From positions 50,636,996 through 50,700,995 of the forward strand of contig CM042090.1 of assembly GCA_023512835.1 (NCBI GenBank): a DNA stretch of 64,000 nucleotides. The letters run 5' to 3'. Both the position numbers and the translations under genes were made by a program. Each line of letters starts with the position of its first letter. Positions within the stretch are counted from its first letter, which is position 1. Shown here in pieces: positions 21,341 through 32,275 of this stretch. This DNA is from Taxillus chinensis. Taxonomy: Eukaryota; Streptophyta; Magnoliopsida; Santalales; Loranthaceae. A model generated the notes under the pieces. That model was given only the letters and a program-made list of their open reading frames with translations. It did not search any database and was not told where the DNA came from.

Positions 21341-22177
21341 CAAACTTACAACCCTAAACATAACCACTTAGCGATATTGTCAGCTAGGGTTTGTATAGCA
21401 AGTCTGCGCCGTCCTGAGTAGTTGAGCGCAATTAATGACACATTAATTGCTGCCAACTACCATCCACGGATGAACGGCCAAGATCGACTGCATGCCAAAT
21501 ACGCAGTATGGGCATCTGATCTGCAAATCAAAGCAGATCAACCCATCCCCGGACATTCCGCATTTTCAGTGGCGGGAAGTCAGTCTGTCGGGTTGGACAT
21601 CATGGCGCACGAGCACTTTAATCTTAAAAATATATCTCTCATGTACTTAACAACAAAATCAAGAGTTTAACCTCTCTCTTAAAAGAAGGAAACACACATA
21701 ACACAAGATATTGGTTCTGATGGACTTAGTGAAAAATAATCCTTTGCAGAACTAACGAAGAGAGTTCCAACACTAAAGAGAGAGACTCTGAGAGAAATTG
21801 AAAAAGTGTTGTGCGCCGTGTGAGTCAAGAACAAGAGCAATCTATTTGAGTATTCATGAATCTCTTGTTCATCAAAGATCTAGCACTTTCATTAAGTCCT
21901 GATCTCAGTGTTGTTAGTTCTCCACACTCGGATCTATCATAAACCATCCCTTTCACAACTGAGATCTGTTGAGAAAAGAGCATTTACTCTTATCTCAGTT
22001 TTGTCTGATAGTTCATTATCACTCACCTTATCCTTATAATACTTCTGTCATCTTCTCCATAAATACTTCCATCATTGTCATCCGTAAGAGGAATCCAAAA
22101 AACCAGCTAATAGTCTAGCTTCCGCGCACGAAGAAAGTCTATTCACCCCCCCCTCTAGACTCACTTTGGGACCTACA

Positions 22178-22218
22178 ATTGGTATCAGAGCAGTTCTACA
22201 ACTCCGTAGAGATCCCTG
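22178..22218 (+). other. PBS (tRNA-iMet) and short leader of copia element
   Basis: TGGTATCAGAGC at 22180-22191 pairs with the 3' end of tRNA-iMet. The gag ATG follows at 22219. Confidence 0.9.
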
Positions 22219-23530
22219 ATGGCCGACATGGATTCCAGCAGTGCAGCTCCAGCTCCCGAGCAAGCTCCAGTTCCTGTTGAGGAACTTGAAGCCAGTCGTG
22301 TTCCAGAGGAAGGAGCGACTGGAGACCAGGAGCCGGAAGAACCGAGTACCAGCAGCAATAAGAAAGAACAAGAAGACTTCTATGATGTTTTGCCTGGCTC
22401 ATCCTCCCAAGTACCTATGTGCACACCCGCGCATTTTTCCAAATGGAAAGTGAGAATGAGAGCATACCTAGACATGCTCGACACCTATCTATGGGAAACA
22501 ATAAAGAACGGACCTTTCACCCCCAAGAGTATGCAGAGAGATCGGCTAATGACGAAAGACCCAGATAGTTGGTCTAAGGTGGAGCAGAGGAAAGTAAAGC
22601 TCGGCTTCAAGGCAAAAGCCATACTTTTCTCTGCACTCGATGATGACATGTTCACGGATGTGCAGGATCTTGAGACTATTAAAGAGGTATGGGACAAGCT
22701 CTGTCTCATCTACGAAGGAGATGAGCAAATACAGGACAATAAGATCTCCATGCTCAAACAAAAGTATGAAGCCTTCAGATGTGAACCGAAGGAGTCATTG
22801 GACAGTATCTATAAACGGTTCACAGGTCTGATTCAATGGATGAAGACTTACAACATTGAGAACTCTCAGAAGGACAAAAATGACAAATTTCTGAGATCTC
22901 TACCCTTGAGATGGCGATAAAAGACATCGCCATCCGTCAATGAAGGAATGGAAGACTTGTGCCTTGGAAGCATTATATGGGGACCTCAAGACGTTTGAAA
23001 TGCAAAAAGAAGAGCTTGAGGCATTTGAGAACCCTTCCAAGAAAAAGGAGAAGTTTATTGCATTTAAGGCTGCTACTGAACCACGAGAACCATCTTCAGA
23101 AGAGGAAGAAGATGAAGCCGATGAACTTGGCTCAGATAGTGCCTCAGATGAAGAAGTGGCATTTCTGATCAAGAAACTGCTGAAGAGAAGGGGGAACTAC
23201 AGAAGGAAATCAAGGCAATCTTCCTCATCTTTCTCTAAGGGAAAAGATAAGGACAAGTTGCAATGCTATCACTGCAACAAGCCCGGCCACTTCACTGCTG
23301 ACTGTTATAAGCTGAAGAGGGAGAAAAAGGAGGCAGCTGAACAGAAGAAGAAGACCAAAGGCTCCTCCAACATAAAGGATGACAAGAGGAAGAAGGCTCT
23401 TGTCACCAACAAATTTAACAGTGAAACTAAGGAGGAAGAGGAATCTTCTGACGATGAAATGAAAGAGAAAGGTCTAATCTACTTCATGGCTGACCATTCT
23501 CCTCCCCTCAAGGTAAGAACTTATGAATAG
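22219..23530 (+). pseudogene. gag: Copia gag (capsid and first zinc knuckle), frameshifted
   Basis: MADMDSSSAAPAPEQAP starts at 22219. The capsid domain is visible from KWKVRMRAYLDMLDTYLWE to NDKFLRSLPLRWR, ending in TAA at 22918. The frame then shifts; from 22940 MKEWKTCALEALYGDLKTFE continues the same domain, followed by an acidic stretch (EEEEDEADELGSDSASDEE), a basic stretch and an intact CCHC knuckle CYHCNKPGHFTADC (about 23261-23303). A stop follows at 23528. It builds the virus-like particle. One frameshift separates the two halves. Confidence 0.8.
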
Positions 23531-24460
23531 CTCTACATTGAATATGAAGATACCTATAGAGCTCTTAAAGAAATAGAGGAACAATTTCTTCCTATGAAAG
23601 CTGACAAAGAAAGATACTATTCTAAACTGGAACGGCTTTCATGCGAATATAGGACTCTATAGATGATTATGAAAGAACAGAGAGAAGATTAAGAGCTGAA
23701 GTGATTGAGATGAGAAGCACACACGATGATCTTTTGGACAAAGCTGGTCAACTAAAAATGGCTAATAAAGACATCAATAGGCTTGAAAAGGAACTAGCTG
23801 AAACCAAAACAGAACTAGAGAAAGAAAGACAAATTAGTAAAAAGTGGCAAGACTCTGCTGAGATTGCAGCCCACTTTAGGACTACTCCAGATGTCAAAGG
23901 TCTAGCCTTAGGTCTAGGTTTCTCTGAAGACCAAATAGCCAAGGCCCAAACCTACCCTGTACAGACCAAGTGTCTTGCTGGTTTTGTTCCTGCTGGCAGT
24001 GTGCTCGTTGATTGTAGAAAGGAGGTATCTATGGCTGTTGCTAGTTCACCCAAACCAGTGACACCCGAACTCAAAGATCTGGGTACTGTTGCATCTCAGG
24101 ACAGTGATGTAGTAGTTGCTAAGAAAGAACTGAAAGCTGAACCCTCAGTCAACCTGTCCTCTACATCCCAATGCAAGGGTAAGGGTGTAGGTATCTCAGA
24201 GACAAAACCAAGTAGACACACTACTACATTTGAGACTGGTTCATTCAGCAAGGCTGCTGCCTTCCAGCCTAAGTTTGTCTTTGATGGAAGAGTTAAGAAC
24301 GGTCTAGGATATGTGAGAAAACCTAGGAAACCTCTTAACACTCCAGCAAAACCCTTGAGATAGTGTGTTCAACCTAAACCTGTCACATGCCCCATCTGCT
24401 GTGAAGTTGGACACCTCTCCTATCAGTGCAGATTCTACCCTGAGTATCTTAGGTAGGAGA
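23531..24460 (+). pseudogene. Copia gag C-terminal region: coiled coil and second zinc knuckle
   Basis: ORF 23701-24363 (220 codons) has a long charged coiled coil (NKDINRLEKELAETKTELEK), then a Ser/Thr/Pro-rich tail. It ends in TAG, and the same frame continues into CPICCEVGHLSYQC (about 24391-24432), a second CCHC knuckle, then another TAG. A coiled coil between two knuckles is unusual for short copia gags and fits the large SIRE type, by inference. Confidence 0.65.
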
Positions 24461-24800
24461 TTGCCATAGAAATCAGGGTAAATCTTAAACAACTTAATTT
24501 CACTAAAAATCTGCAGTGCAACAACAACTTTGATAGGAAGAAACATACCAGGCACACACAGGCTACCCATTCAAAAGACTTAAAGACGAAGCCTGTGAAG
24601 AAAACTGACAAACCTGTGCCTACTAAAGCTGCCAAAGATAACAATAAGGAAGGAAAACGTGCTGAAGCTCTAAAGATTAACCCTGCTAATAAATCTAATG
24701 AAGGATCACCAAGATTAGCATGGAAAGTTAAATCTGTCCCTTCTTATTGGAAACCTAAATTGTCAACAGGAGCTTTCACTAACCCAAAGCCCAATCTTAA
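24461..24800 (+). pseudogene. Copia gag-pro linker
   Basis: Lys/Asn-rich sequence (VPTKAAKDNNKEGKR, SVPSYWKPKLSTGAFTNPKP) ending near NLNWAPKT and a TAG at 24817. This Trp-Pro-Lys rich linker precedes the protease in SIRE-type elements. Confidence 0.55.
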
Positions 24801-25781
24801 TTGGGCCCCCAAGACTTAGTTGCTCATTGTGCAGGAACAGTACTGAAGTGCGAAAGAAGCCACTGGAAACAAAAGATCAATTCCAGCCAGTGGTATCTTG
24901 ATAGTGCCTGTTCTGTGCACATGACAGATGATGCCTCTCTATTGAGTGAGGTAAGGGAGGTTGTAGCTTTATCTGTCACTTTCGGGGACAATAAAAAGGG
25001 TAAGATTGTTGGTAAGGGTACTCTCTCTAATGGTTCTGTGTCCATTCAGAATGTATATGTTGTTCAAGGTCTTAAACATAACCTGTTGAGCATAAGTCAA
25101 TTGTGTGACAAGGGTTATGAAGTTTTGTTCACTAAACACACCTGCACAGTTATGGATCCTGTCTCCAAAGAAGTGAAGCTAAATGGACATAGACAAGGCA
25201 ATGTCTACAAGTTGGTCTTTGGTAATGCTCAATCTGATGAACCAATTTGCTTCCTGTCCAAAGCTTCACCTGACATTAGTTGGTTGTGGCACAAGAGATT
25301 TGGTCATTTAAACTTTAAGACTATGTCTAAACTGGCATCTCTGGATTTGGTTGAGGGCTTACCCAAGCATGTTTATGAGAAAGAACACCCTTGTAGGGAT
25401 TGTCAGGTGGGTAAGCAGGTTAAACATTCCTTTAAGAGTGTAAATAAAACCTCAATCACACAACCACTCAAACTTCTGCACATGGACCTATGTGGACCAA
25501 TAAATGTGTCTTCCTTGTCTGGTGCACGATACTTTCTTGCAGTAGTAGATGACTATACCAGATACACAGGGGTCATGTTTCTCAAAAACAAAACTGAAAC
25601 ATTTGAGAATTTTGTTGAACTCTTCAATTGGGTCACAAATGTTAAAAGTCTCTCTATTAAGTACATTCGTAGCGATCATGGCAAGGAATTTGAATTTTCT
25701 GATATGTTAGAGTTTTGTACTAAACATGGTATCCAGCGTAATTTCTCAGCACCAAACTCCACAACAAAATGGAGTGGCTGA
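24801..25781 (+). pseudogene. Copia protease and N-terminal integrase
   Basis: WYLDSACSVHMTDD holds the protease active site (DSA in place of the usual DSG). It is followed by the GAG-pre-integrase zinc region (WLWHKRFGHLNFKTMSKL ... CRDCQVGKQVKHSF) and the integrase core with Asp in LLHMDLCGPINV and Asp in YIRSDHGKEFEF. The frame ends with a shift near 25750 just before the Glu-bearing segment. The ORF is 326 codons long. Confidence 0.85.
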
Positions 25782-26532
25782 AAGAAAGAATCGTACATTA
25801 GTTGAAGCAGCTAGAACCATGTTGACAGGAGCTCAGTTCCCAAAATCCCTATGGGCTGAAGTTGTTGCCACTACTTGTTATATACAAAACAGAACTCTAA
25901 TTAACAAACGAGCCATGAAAACACCCTATGAGTTATGGAAGGGAAGGAGACCAAACATTGGTCACCTAAGGATCTTCGGGTGTACTTGCTACATTTTGAA
26001 CAATGGCGAGGATTACTTGAACAAGTTTGATACCAAATCAAATGATGGATATCTTGTTAGATATTCCATGACTAGCAAGGCTTATCGTGTATTTAATAGA
26101 AGAACCAAAGTTGTTGAAGAGTCTATTCATGTTTCTTTTGATGAGACTAACCATGGAATGCAGAAAGGAGACCCAAATGTAAATGAAGTACAGGACATTG
26201 TCATTATAGAAGACCAAGACACAGATAATCCCACTACATTAGAAACATTGGAAGATGCACCTGAACCTGATGAACACAGAGCTGAACCAGTTGCTGAGGA
26301 ACCAAGTCAAAAATCAGCAGAAAACCATGACTCTAACATTCAACCTGTTTAGACTCTGCCACTTATACCAGCCCAAGAACCTAACATTGAGCAATTAGGC
26401 ATTCATCATGAAGAAACAGAAGACCTTCCAAAGACAAGAAGAAGGTTAAAGGACCACCCTTCTAAACTGATAATTGGAGATCCTGCTGCATGAGTCAAAA
26501 CAAGGGCTGTCACACTTCATGAAAATCTGTAT
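25726..26532 (+). pseudogene. Copia integrase C-terminal part and linker
   Basis: QQNGVAERKNRTLVEAARTM supplies the third catalytic residue (Glu), followed by PYELWKGRRPNIGHLRIFGC and VHVSFDE-like HVSFDETNH. The frame runs to a stop at 26350-26352; a linker with further breaks (stops near 26352 and 26492) leads to RT. Confidence 0.8.
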
Positions 26533-27428
26533 ATGTGTTTCCTATCACAAGTGGAGCCAAAATTAGTTGATGATGCAGTTCAGGATCACCATTGGATTGA
26601 CACAACGCAAGAAGAGTTAAATCAGTTCAAGAGACAGAAAGTATGGGAGTTGGTCAACAGGCCCAGATCACAGCAAATCATTGGCGTGAAATGGATTTTC
26701 AGAAACAAACTTGATGCTGACGGTGTTGTCATCAGAAACAAGGCCATACTAGTTGCAAAAGGATACAGACAAGAAGAAGGAATCGACTATGATGAAACCT
26801 TTGCACCAGTTGCTAGACTGGAGGCCATTCGCATGTTCTTAGCATATGCAGCATTCAAGGACTTCAAAGTGTATCAGATGGATGTCAAGAGTGCTTTCTT
26901 GAATGGAGACCTCCAAGAAGAAGTCTATGTTGAACAACCACCCGGATTTCTAGAGCCAAACCAAGAACACAAGGTATATAAACTGAAAAAGGCTCTTTAT
27001 GGACTAAAACAAGCTCCTAGAGCGTGGTATGAAACATTGTCAGAGTTTTTGATCAAAATAAGTTCAGAAAAGGCAAAATTGACCCCACACTGTTTCTCAA
27101 GGAAGGAAAAGGATCACCCTTGATAGTCCAAATTTATGTGGATGACATCATTTTCGGATCAAGGGACAAAAAGCAATGTGAAAACTTCTCCCATCTAATG
27201 AAAAGTGAATATGAAATGAGTATGATGGGGGAACTCTCATTCTTCCTTGGATTGGAGGTCAAACAGTTGGAGGATGGGATCTTTATCAGTCAAACCAAAT
27301 ACACAAAGGAGATTCTAAAGAAGTTTAAGATGACTGATGTGACACACATGAAAACTCCCATTCCTACAAACGCCAAACTGGATATGGACGAAGCAGGCAA
27401 GGAGGTGGATATCTAAGAATACAGAAGC
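26533..27428 (+). pseudogene. Copia reverse transcriptase
   Basis: RVT_2-type [62 protein letters not shown] and [15 protein letters not shown] frameshift near 27060-27120 precedes the catalytic YVDDIIFGS (27138-27164), then FFLGLEVKQ and YTKEILKKF. TAA at 27414. The DVKSAFLNG and YVDD motifs define the copia superfamily. Confidence 0.88.
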
Positions 27429-28080
27429 ATGATTGGATCCTTGCTGTACCTGACAGCAAGCAGACCTGACATAATGTTTGCAACATGCATCTATGCCAGA
27501 TACCAAGCCAATCCCAAGGAATCCCACTTGTCACATGTCAAGAGGATTATGCGGTATCTGAAGGGAACTCAGAATTTGGGACTATGGTATCCAAAAGAGT
27601 TTGATTTTAAACTGAGAGGATATTCAGATGCAGACTTTGCCGGATGCAGGATTGATAGAAAGAGCACAAGTGGAACATGCCAACTTTTAGGCAACAGACT
27701 TGTATCCTGGTTTAGCAAGAAACAGAATTCAGCTTCGAGTTCCATAGCTGAAGCTAAATATATTGCTACAGGAAGCTATTGTGCTCAATTGCTTTGGATG
27801 GCCATTAACTTTCAGACTATGGGTTTAACCTGAAGGCCGTGCCTCTGTATTGTGACAATACAAGTGCCATTGCAATCTCCAACAATCATGTCATGTATCC
27901 CAAAACCAAGCACATTGAGGTCAGACATCACTTCATACGTGATCATGTGCTAAGAAATACATTTCCCTGGAGTACATATCCACTGATGACCAGCTTGCCG
28001 ACATATTTACCAAACCACTGCAAGAAGCCAGGTTCAATGAACTTCTGACAAAACTTGGCATGTTAGATTTAAATTCATAA
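27429..28080 (+). pseudogene. Copia RNase H and pol C-terminus
   Basis: IGSLLYLTASRPDIMFATC, YSDADFAGCRIDRKSTSGTC, SWFSKKQNSASSSIAEAKYI (the family usually has AEAEY, so one Glu reads Lys). After a stop at 27831, CDNTSAIAISNNHVMYPKTK and IEVRHHFIRDHV continue in another frame. The end ADIFTKPLQEARFNELLTK reaches a TAA at 28078-28080 after one more shift near 27960. Confidence 0.85.
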
Positions 28081-28640
28081 GTCTCACAGCATGTCTTGTG
28101 TTTCATTTCAACCTAATTACCTGTGCATGAACATAAGTATGACACTGTTAATAACTGTTTATATCTCCATGAAAATTAGTAATGACTAAGTGTGATTCAT
28201 GCATATCTACTGCGGGAAAGTGAGAAATCACATGGATGAAACTTGCCACCTCTGAACCTGGTTCAAGTCTTTTGTGCAACCTGTCATGAATCCTCAAGTC
28301 TTGAGTGAAATGAGTGCAATTCCCATTATGTTAAATTAAATGATATTCCCACTACTAGTCATTTTATTCTAAGTGAATATCACCTGTGTGGTATTGCTTT
28401 CATTAACTAGCAGGAACTGTTGTATCTCATGGTACTGTTGGCTTGCACGGAAAGGATCCTCAATGATTTAATGCTCAAAGGATGACTGAGACTGTAGTAT
28501 TTGAGAATCACAAAAAGCCTATTACTTAAGAAGAGCCACTACCTTTCACTAGAAAAAGGCAAGGTGAAAAAGGCAAAAGCTAGACAATAGATTGACTGCT
28601 TATCTTAGGGGGTGTCCTCACTATTCTCCCAGTTTGTGTC
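28081..28640 (+). other. Copia 3' non-coding segment, left part
   Basis: No gene or domain is seen. It contains an AAAGGCAAGGTGAAAAAGGC purine-rich stretch near 28555 and ends with the target-site copy GTGTC (28636-28640). The sequence continues at 30937 after the solo LTR. Confidence 0.6.
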
Positions 28641-29727
28641 TGTCATGCCCCAATTTCCTTACACCTGGAAACGGTTAGTGACTGCCCATGCCCGCACCCG
28701 AAGGGTCATGGGGTTGGTGCAAGCACCTAGGCTAGACTTATACAATGGGTGCTATCCCAATACTACACATCCGGGCTAACATGCCAAAGGGCATGCCCCT
28801 AATTTCAAACCATACACACAATCATCATCCAGTCAAAATAACATATCACAGTTTACTTCACTTGAAAGAGGACTCAAGTCCATTACAACTCAAATGGGGA
28901 AAAGCTCCCAATAAACCCACAATACCAAATTCAGTTTACAAAATAGCTCAAACCAAAACAGAAAGCCATAGATACATTAACAATCAAATAAGGAGGGTCC
29001 CATAGCCTCTATGGCCAATCACCTTAGCTCTGTCACCTATCGCCAGCTAGACCCTGCAAAGTGAACAATTCAAAGGAGGGGTGAGCAAACCACAGCTCAG
29101 TAGGGATCAAGTCTCCCCGGGCCCATCCCACACTACTTGAATGCATGTTTAGTGAATACTTGTGCTAGTGTAGTGAACTAGTTGAAACCACACACAAAAA
29201 CCATCAAACACATCCCATATTCAAAGAGGGGGGTTCCAGTGATATAACTGTTCCATACTCAAGGTTCCAGTCTAGTGACTGTCCCGTATCCAAGGCTCCA
29301 GTCCAATGACTGTCCTATAATCAGAAGGGTTCCAGCTTGGCAGCTATCCCGTGTATCAAAGGCTCCAGCTCAACAGCTGTCCCGTAGCATACAACATTTA
29401 GCACTCAAACAAAACTCAATGAAATGCAACCACATAACTCAAGACAAGGTGCCCAGCAGGCACAATTTATTTCAATACAAGATGCTCAACAGGCATAATA
29501 CAACTCAGCACGTATTAATATGATTTACAATGCACTTAGTTCATGTAGTGCAACCACAATCTCAGTAACATTCACACTATACAGTCTCTTTTCCTATATC
29601 AGTGTTCCTTAACCGTTCTGGTAAGTTTTTAGGTAAATTAACTCCGGGACTTCATGCCAATTACATTATTTTCCACTCAAGAACCTTCTGGCTAAATGGG
29701 GAAGCCAGAGGAGGCAAAATAAGGGGG

Positions 29728-29756
29728 TGCACGTCATATGGGTCATATGACGTGCA
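29728..29756. promoter_or_regulatory. Perfect 13-bp hairpin with ACGTCA core
   Basis: Arms TGCACGTCATATG (29728-29740) and CATATGACGTGCA (29744-29756) around GGT. It is the counterpart of the CACGTG hairpins in other LTRs but with a different sequence and the same arm length. Confidence 0.85.
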
Positions 29757-29767
29757 GGGGGATGTTT

Positions 29768-29967
29768 GGCTCCCTGCCCTCTACACAACTCCAGGAACGT
29801 TGGGGTAAAATTTCAAACCAATTGGGCTTGCACGTGAAATGGGCTTTTCACGTACACAAGGGTTTTTGGCTCCCTGCTTTCTACACCTTTCAGGGAAGCC
29901 TGGGGTAAAATTTCATACCAAATGGGCTTGCACGTGAAATGGGCTTTCCACGTGAAAATGGCGTGCA
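29768..29967. repeat. 100-bp tandem repeat, two copies
   Basis: Units start GGCTCCCTGC at 29768 and 29868 and share GGGGTAAAATTTCA and GGGCTTGCACGTGAAATGGG. Period is exactly 100 bp by these anchors. Confidence 0.85.
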
Positions 29968-30492
29968 GCCATATTTTGCACAGAGACCTTTGTTTTATTG
30001 TTTTACTCACTTTTCTCTAAAGGACCTCTCTCAAATTATGTTTAGATTGTGAGTTATTAGACTCGAAAGTTATGGTACATAGCCTAGTTTCAACTCCAGC
30101 TATGTCCCTCATATCAACCTACCCATCCAGACCATCCCAGATTATTTTATTCACTTTTAACTATCCAAATATACTGGAAACCTCACAATAAATTATCATA
30201 TTAGTTTATGTGGGGGCATAAACTCAACATCAACATGAATAGGACCATAGCAGGATCCGTACCCAAAGAAACTCGATGTCGCAACAAAAGGGTATAAACC
30301 CAAAATTTTCAGAAGGCATGAATATGAACACGAATTCCCTACCTCAAAATCAGAGAATACAACTGGTCATTGTATTCTAGCAATCACGTCTCTGGGCTCT
30401 CGTCCACTGCAGGAATCCTTGGATCGCAGGCCTTGGATCGTCTTCGCCGTCTTAGGCCGTCTCCCTCTTTCCGGCAGTCTCCCTCTCTGGCC

Positions 30493-30495
<3 letters not shown>

Positions 30496-30523
<28 letters not shown>
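30496..30523. repeat. (CT)n microsatellite in solo LTR
   Basis: Reads as GA on the LTR's own strand, at the position of the GA run in the other Tekay LTRs. Confidence 0.95.
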
Positions 30524-30526
<3 letters not shown>

Positions 30527-30581
30527 GGGTGACGGCTGCTAGGGTTTTGGAATGAGATCCCCAAAGTTTGAACCCTTTTTC

Positions 30582-30624
30582 TTTTATATATTTTCCCACA
30601 TAATCAAAACGACGTAGTTTTGAT
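30582..30624 (-). promoter_or_regulatory. Minus-strand LTR promoter: palindrome plus TATA box
   Basis: One copy of the palindrome (arms ATCAAAAC / GTTTTGAT) at 30603-30624, and a TATA box reading AATATATAAAAG on the minus strand at about 30582-30593. Confidence 0.65.
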
Positions 30625-30936
30625 TAATTTAAAGCCCAGCATCTATAAGCCCAAAGGCTAAGGTTTTCTAGTCCACTTCATTAAGCTCTATAGCCTAGCA
30701 ATTAAGCCCAAATCATATTTTAAATGAAACTCTCAAATATATTAATTTGGGATATTTTAATTTATGTGAAATTCCTAAAATACCCCTCAGGGCCTCGAAC
30801 TTCGAATCGAGCCCAAGCATAGTCAAAATTCTCCATTTGACGAGCACATCACTGTGCTAATGTTCATTCTCTAAAACAAGGCCTCTTACTCAAGGCTAAC
30901 TCCAAGAACCCCTCAAATACGGGTCCTTACAGTGTC

Positions 30937-31209
30937 TCTGTTAGAGTAATAGCTAGAGGTAAAATTGTATGATCATGTGATTCAAAAAGAGATTGCGTTG
31001 AGCTCTGTCCTTGTAAAAAGGCTCATGAATAAGCGCTGAAAATTGGTGCTCTACAAAAGAAAAGAGACAACTCACACAGACTATCTGAATGATCAATCTC
31101 TAAACTCTACCTATACTGTGTTGTAAATTAGACAAGGATAGAGTGTGTGTTCTGATTCTCAATAGGGACATCTTGTCTCTCAAGTCATCTATGCTGAACT
31201 GAAAATCAT
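30937..31209 (+). other. Copia 3' non-coding segment, right part
   Basis: Continuation of the host copia sequence after the solo LTR. No gene, PPT or LTR is recognised before the Tat LTR begins. Confidence 0.5.
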
Positions 31210-31699
31210 TGTTGGTGTTGGACCCCATTCTGTCCGGGTTGGACATACTAACCCCATTTGGTGTATATACCTTTTTGCCCATGTCATATACCTTGTTGAA
31301 CAGGTCCTTAGAGATTCCCTGTGATTTGCACAAGATGGATACAATTACACGAATGGGGAAGCCCAAAATGGATGACCTTTGGTACAAGTCCCTGAAGTAC
31401 CCCAAGACCAAAATCAGGGGATAGAGGAAGAAATTTGGAGAATAACGCACTTGACCAAGCTCCATTCTGATTTAAAATGAAGAACTTATGGCCAAAACAA
31501 CTTTCGTTGGAAAAAATCAAACTTGCCAAAAGACGGTCAATGCCCCTGGTCAAACTACCCAAAAAAGTGATCATGCGAAGCTCTCCAAAATGTCTATGTA
31601 GGCGAATACGGGTCTTCCCAAACAATCGCTAAAAGGTCGTCCATTTTTGCATTGTGGGTAAGGGTAAAAAGGTAATTAAAAGTAAAAAAAACAAACTTT

Positions 31700-32275
31700 G
31701 GGGTTGACCGTTGACCATTGACCGTTGACCGTTGACCTGCCGATACTTCGACCCATTGACCTTCGAAGCCTCGAAGCACTGAAGCATCGAAGCCTCGATG
31801 CCCCGAAGCCTCGAAGCACCGAAGCCTTGAAGCCTCGAAGCACCGAATCCTCGAAGCCTCGAAGCCTCGAAGATTCGAAGCTTCGAAGCCCCGCTGCCGA
31901 CACTCCGACCTACGACTCACCCCTTCAACCCCTGACCATCGAAGCCTGTAAACCTCCGACCTGCCGACACTCCGACCTACGACTCCCTCCTTCGGACTTT
32001 CGAACCCTGTGAAGATGCGAAGCCTTGGAACTTATGACGCCTTGACCTGCGACGCCTTCGACACGCGACTTACGACGCCTTGACCTGCGAACCTTCGACC
32101 CTTGACCTGCGATGCCTTTAAGCCTTCGACCCGTTGACCGTTGACCTTCGACCTGCTGACACTTCGACCCATTGACCGTTGACTTTCGACCCACCGAAAT
32201 TTCGACCCACCGAAACTTCGACCCTGCCGACACTTCGACCTGCCGACACTTCGATCCTCTGACCCCTTGACCTTC
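31700..32275. repeat. TTGACC / TCGAAGCC low-complexity repeat in Tat LTR
   Basis: First TTGACCGTTGACC, then runs of CGAAGCCTCGAAGCACCGAA, then mixed TTCGACC, TGCCGACACTTCG and TTGACC. Rich in the self-complementary TCGA. ORFs over it are repeat artefacts. Confidence 0.85.

Larger units (their letters stand above)
20146..22177 (+). mobile_element. 5' LTR of the copia element
   Basis: It ends ...CCTACA just before ATTGGTATCAGAGC (PBS). The proposed start TGTTCG at 20146 is inferred from the TG and the change of character there; about 2.0 kb. More than half is a repeat of GACTC/GAGTC motifs. No partner LTR is available to confirm the left end. Confidence 0.6.
29610..30046 (-). repeat. G-box hairpin module, inverted relative to its LTR
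   Basis: On the plus strand it reads CTGGTAAGTTTTTAGG, hairpin, CACGTGAAATGGG repeats, GCGTGCAGCCATATTTTGCAC, CTCTAAAGGACC: the same order as the modules at 2580 and 16430. Because this LTR is on the minus strand, the module is flipped relative to its host promoter and lies downstream of the TATA box. Confidence 0.6.
28641..30931 (-). mobile_element. Solo LTR, Tekay type, minus strand
   Basis: 2291 bp, on the minus strand starting TGTAAGGACCCGTA and ending GGGGCATGACA, the same ends as the Tekay LTRs. Perfect 5-bp duplication. No internal sequence remains, so it results from LTR-LTR recombination. On its own strand it has palindrome and TATA box near its start, then a GA run, then an inverted copy of the G-box module. 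Confidence 0.93.
28636..30936. other. 5-bp target-site duplication GTGTC flanking solo LTR
   Basis: GTGTC at 28636-28640 and again at 30932-30936 directly border the solo LTR. This shows a normal integrase-mediated insertion into the copia element. Confidence 0.95.
20146..31209 (+). mobile_element. Ty1/copia element, SIRE/Maximus type, nested and 3' truncated
   Basis: 5' LTR, tRNA-iMet PBS (22180), long gag with coiled coil and two zinc knuckles, then protease, integrase, RT and RNase H in copia order (integrase before RT). The long Gag with acidic and coiled-coil regions and a gag-pro linker fits the SIRE lineage. A minus-strand solo LTR splits its 3' part (28641-30931), and a Tat LTR begins near 31210. 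No 3' LTR is recognised. Confidence 0.8.
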
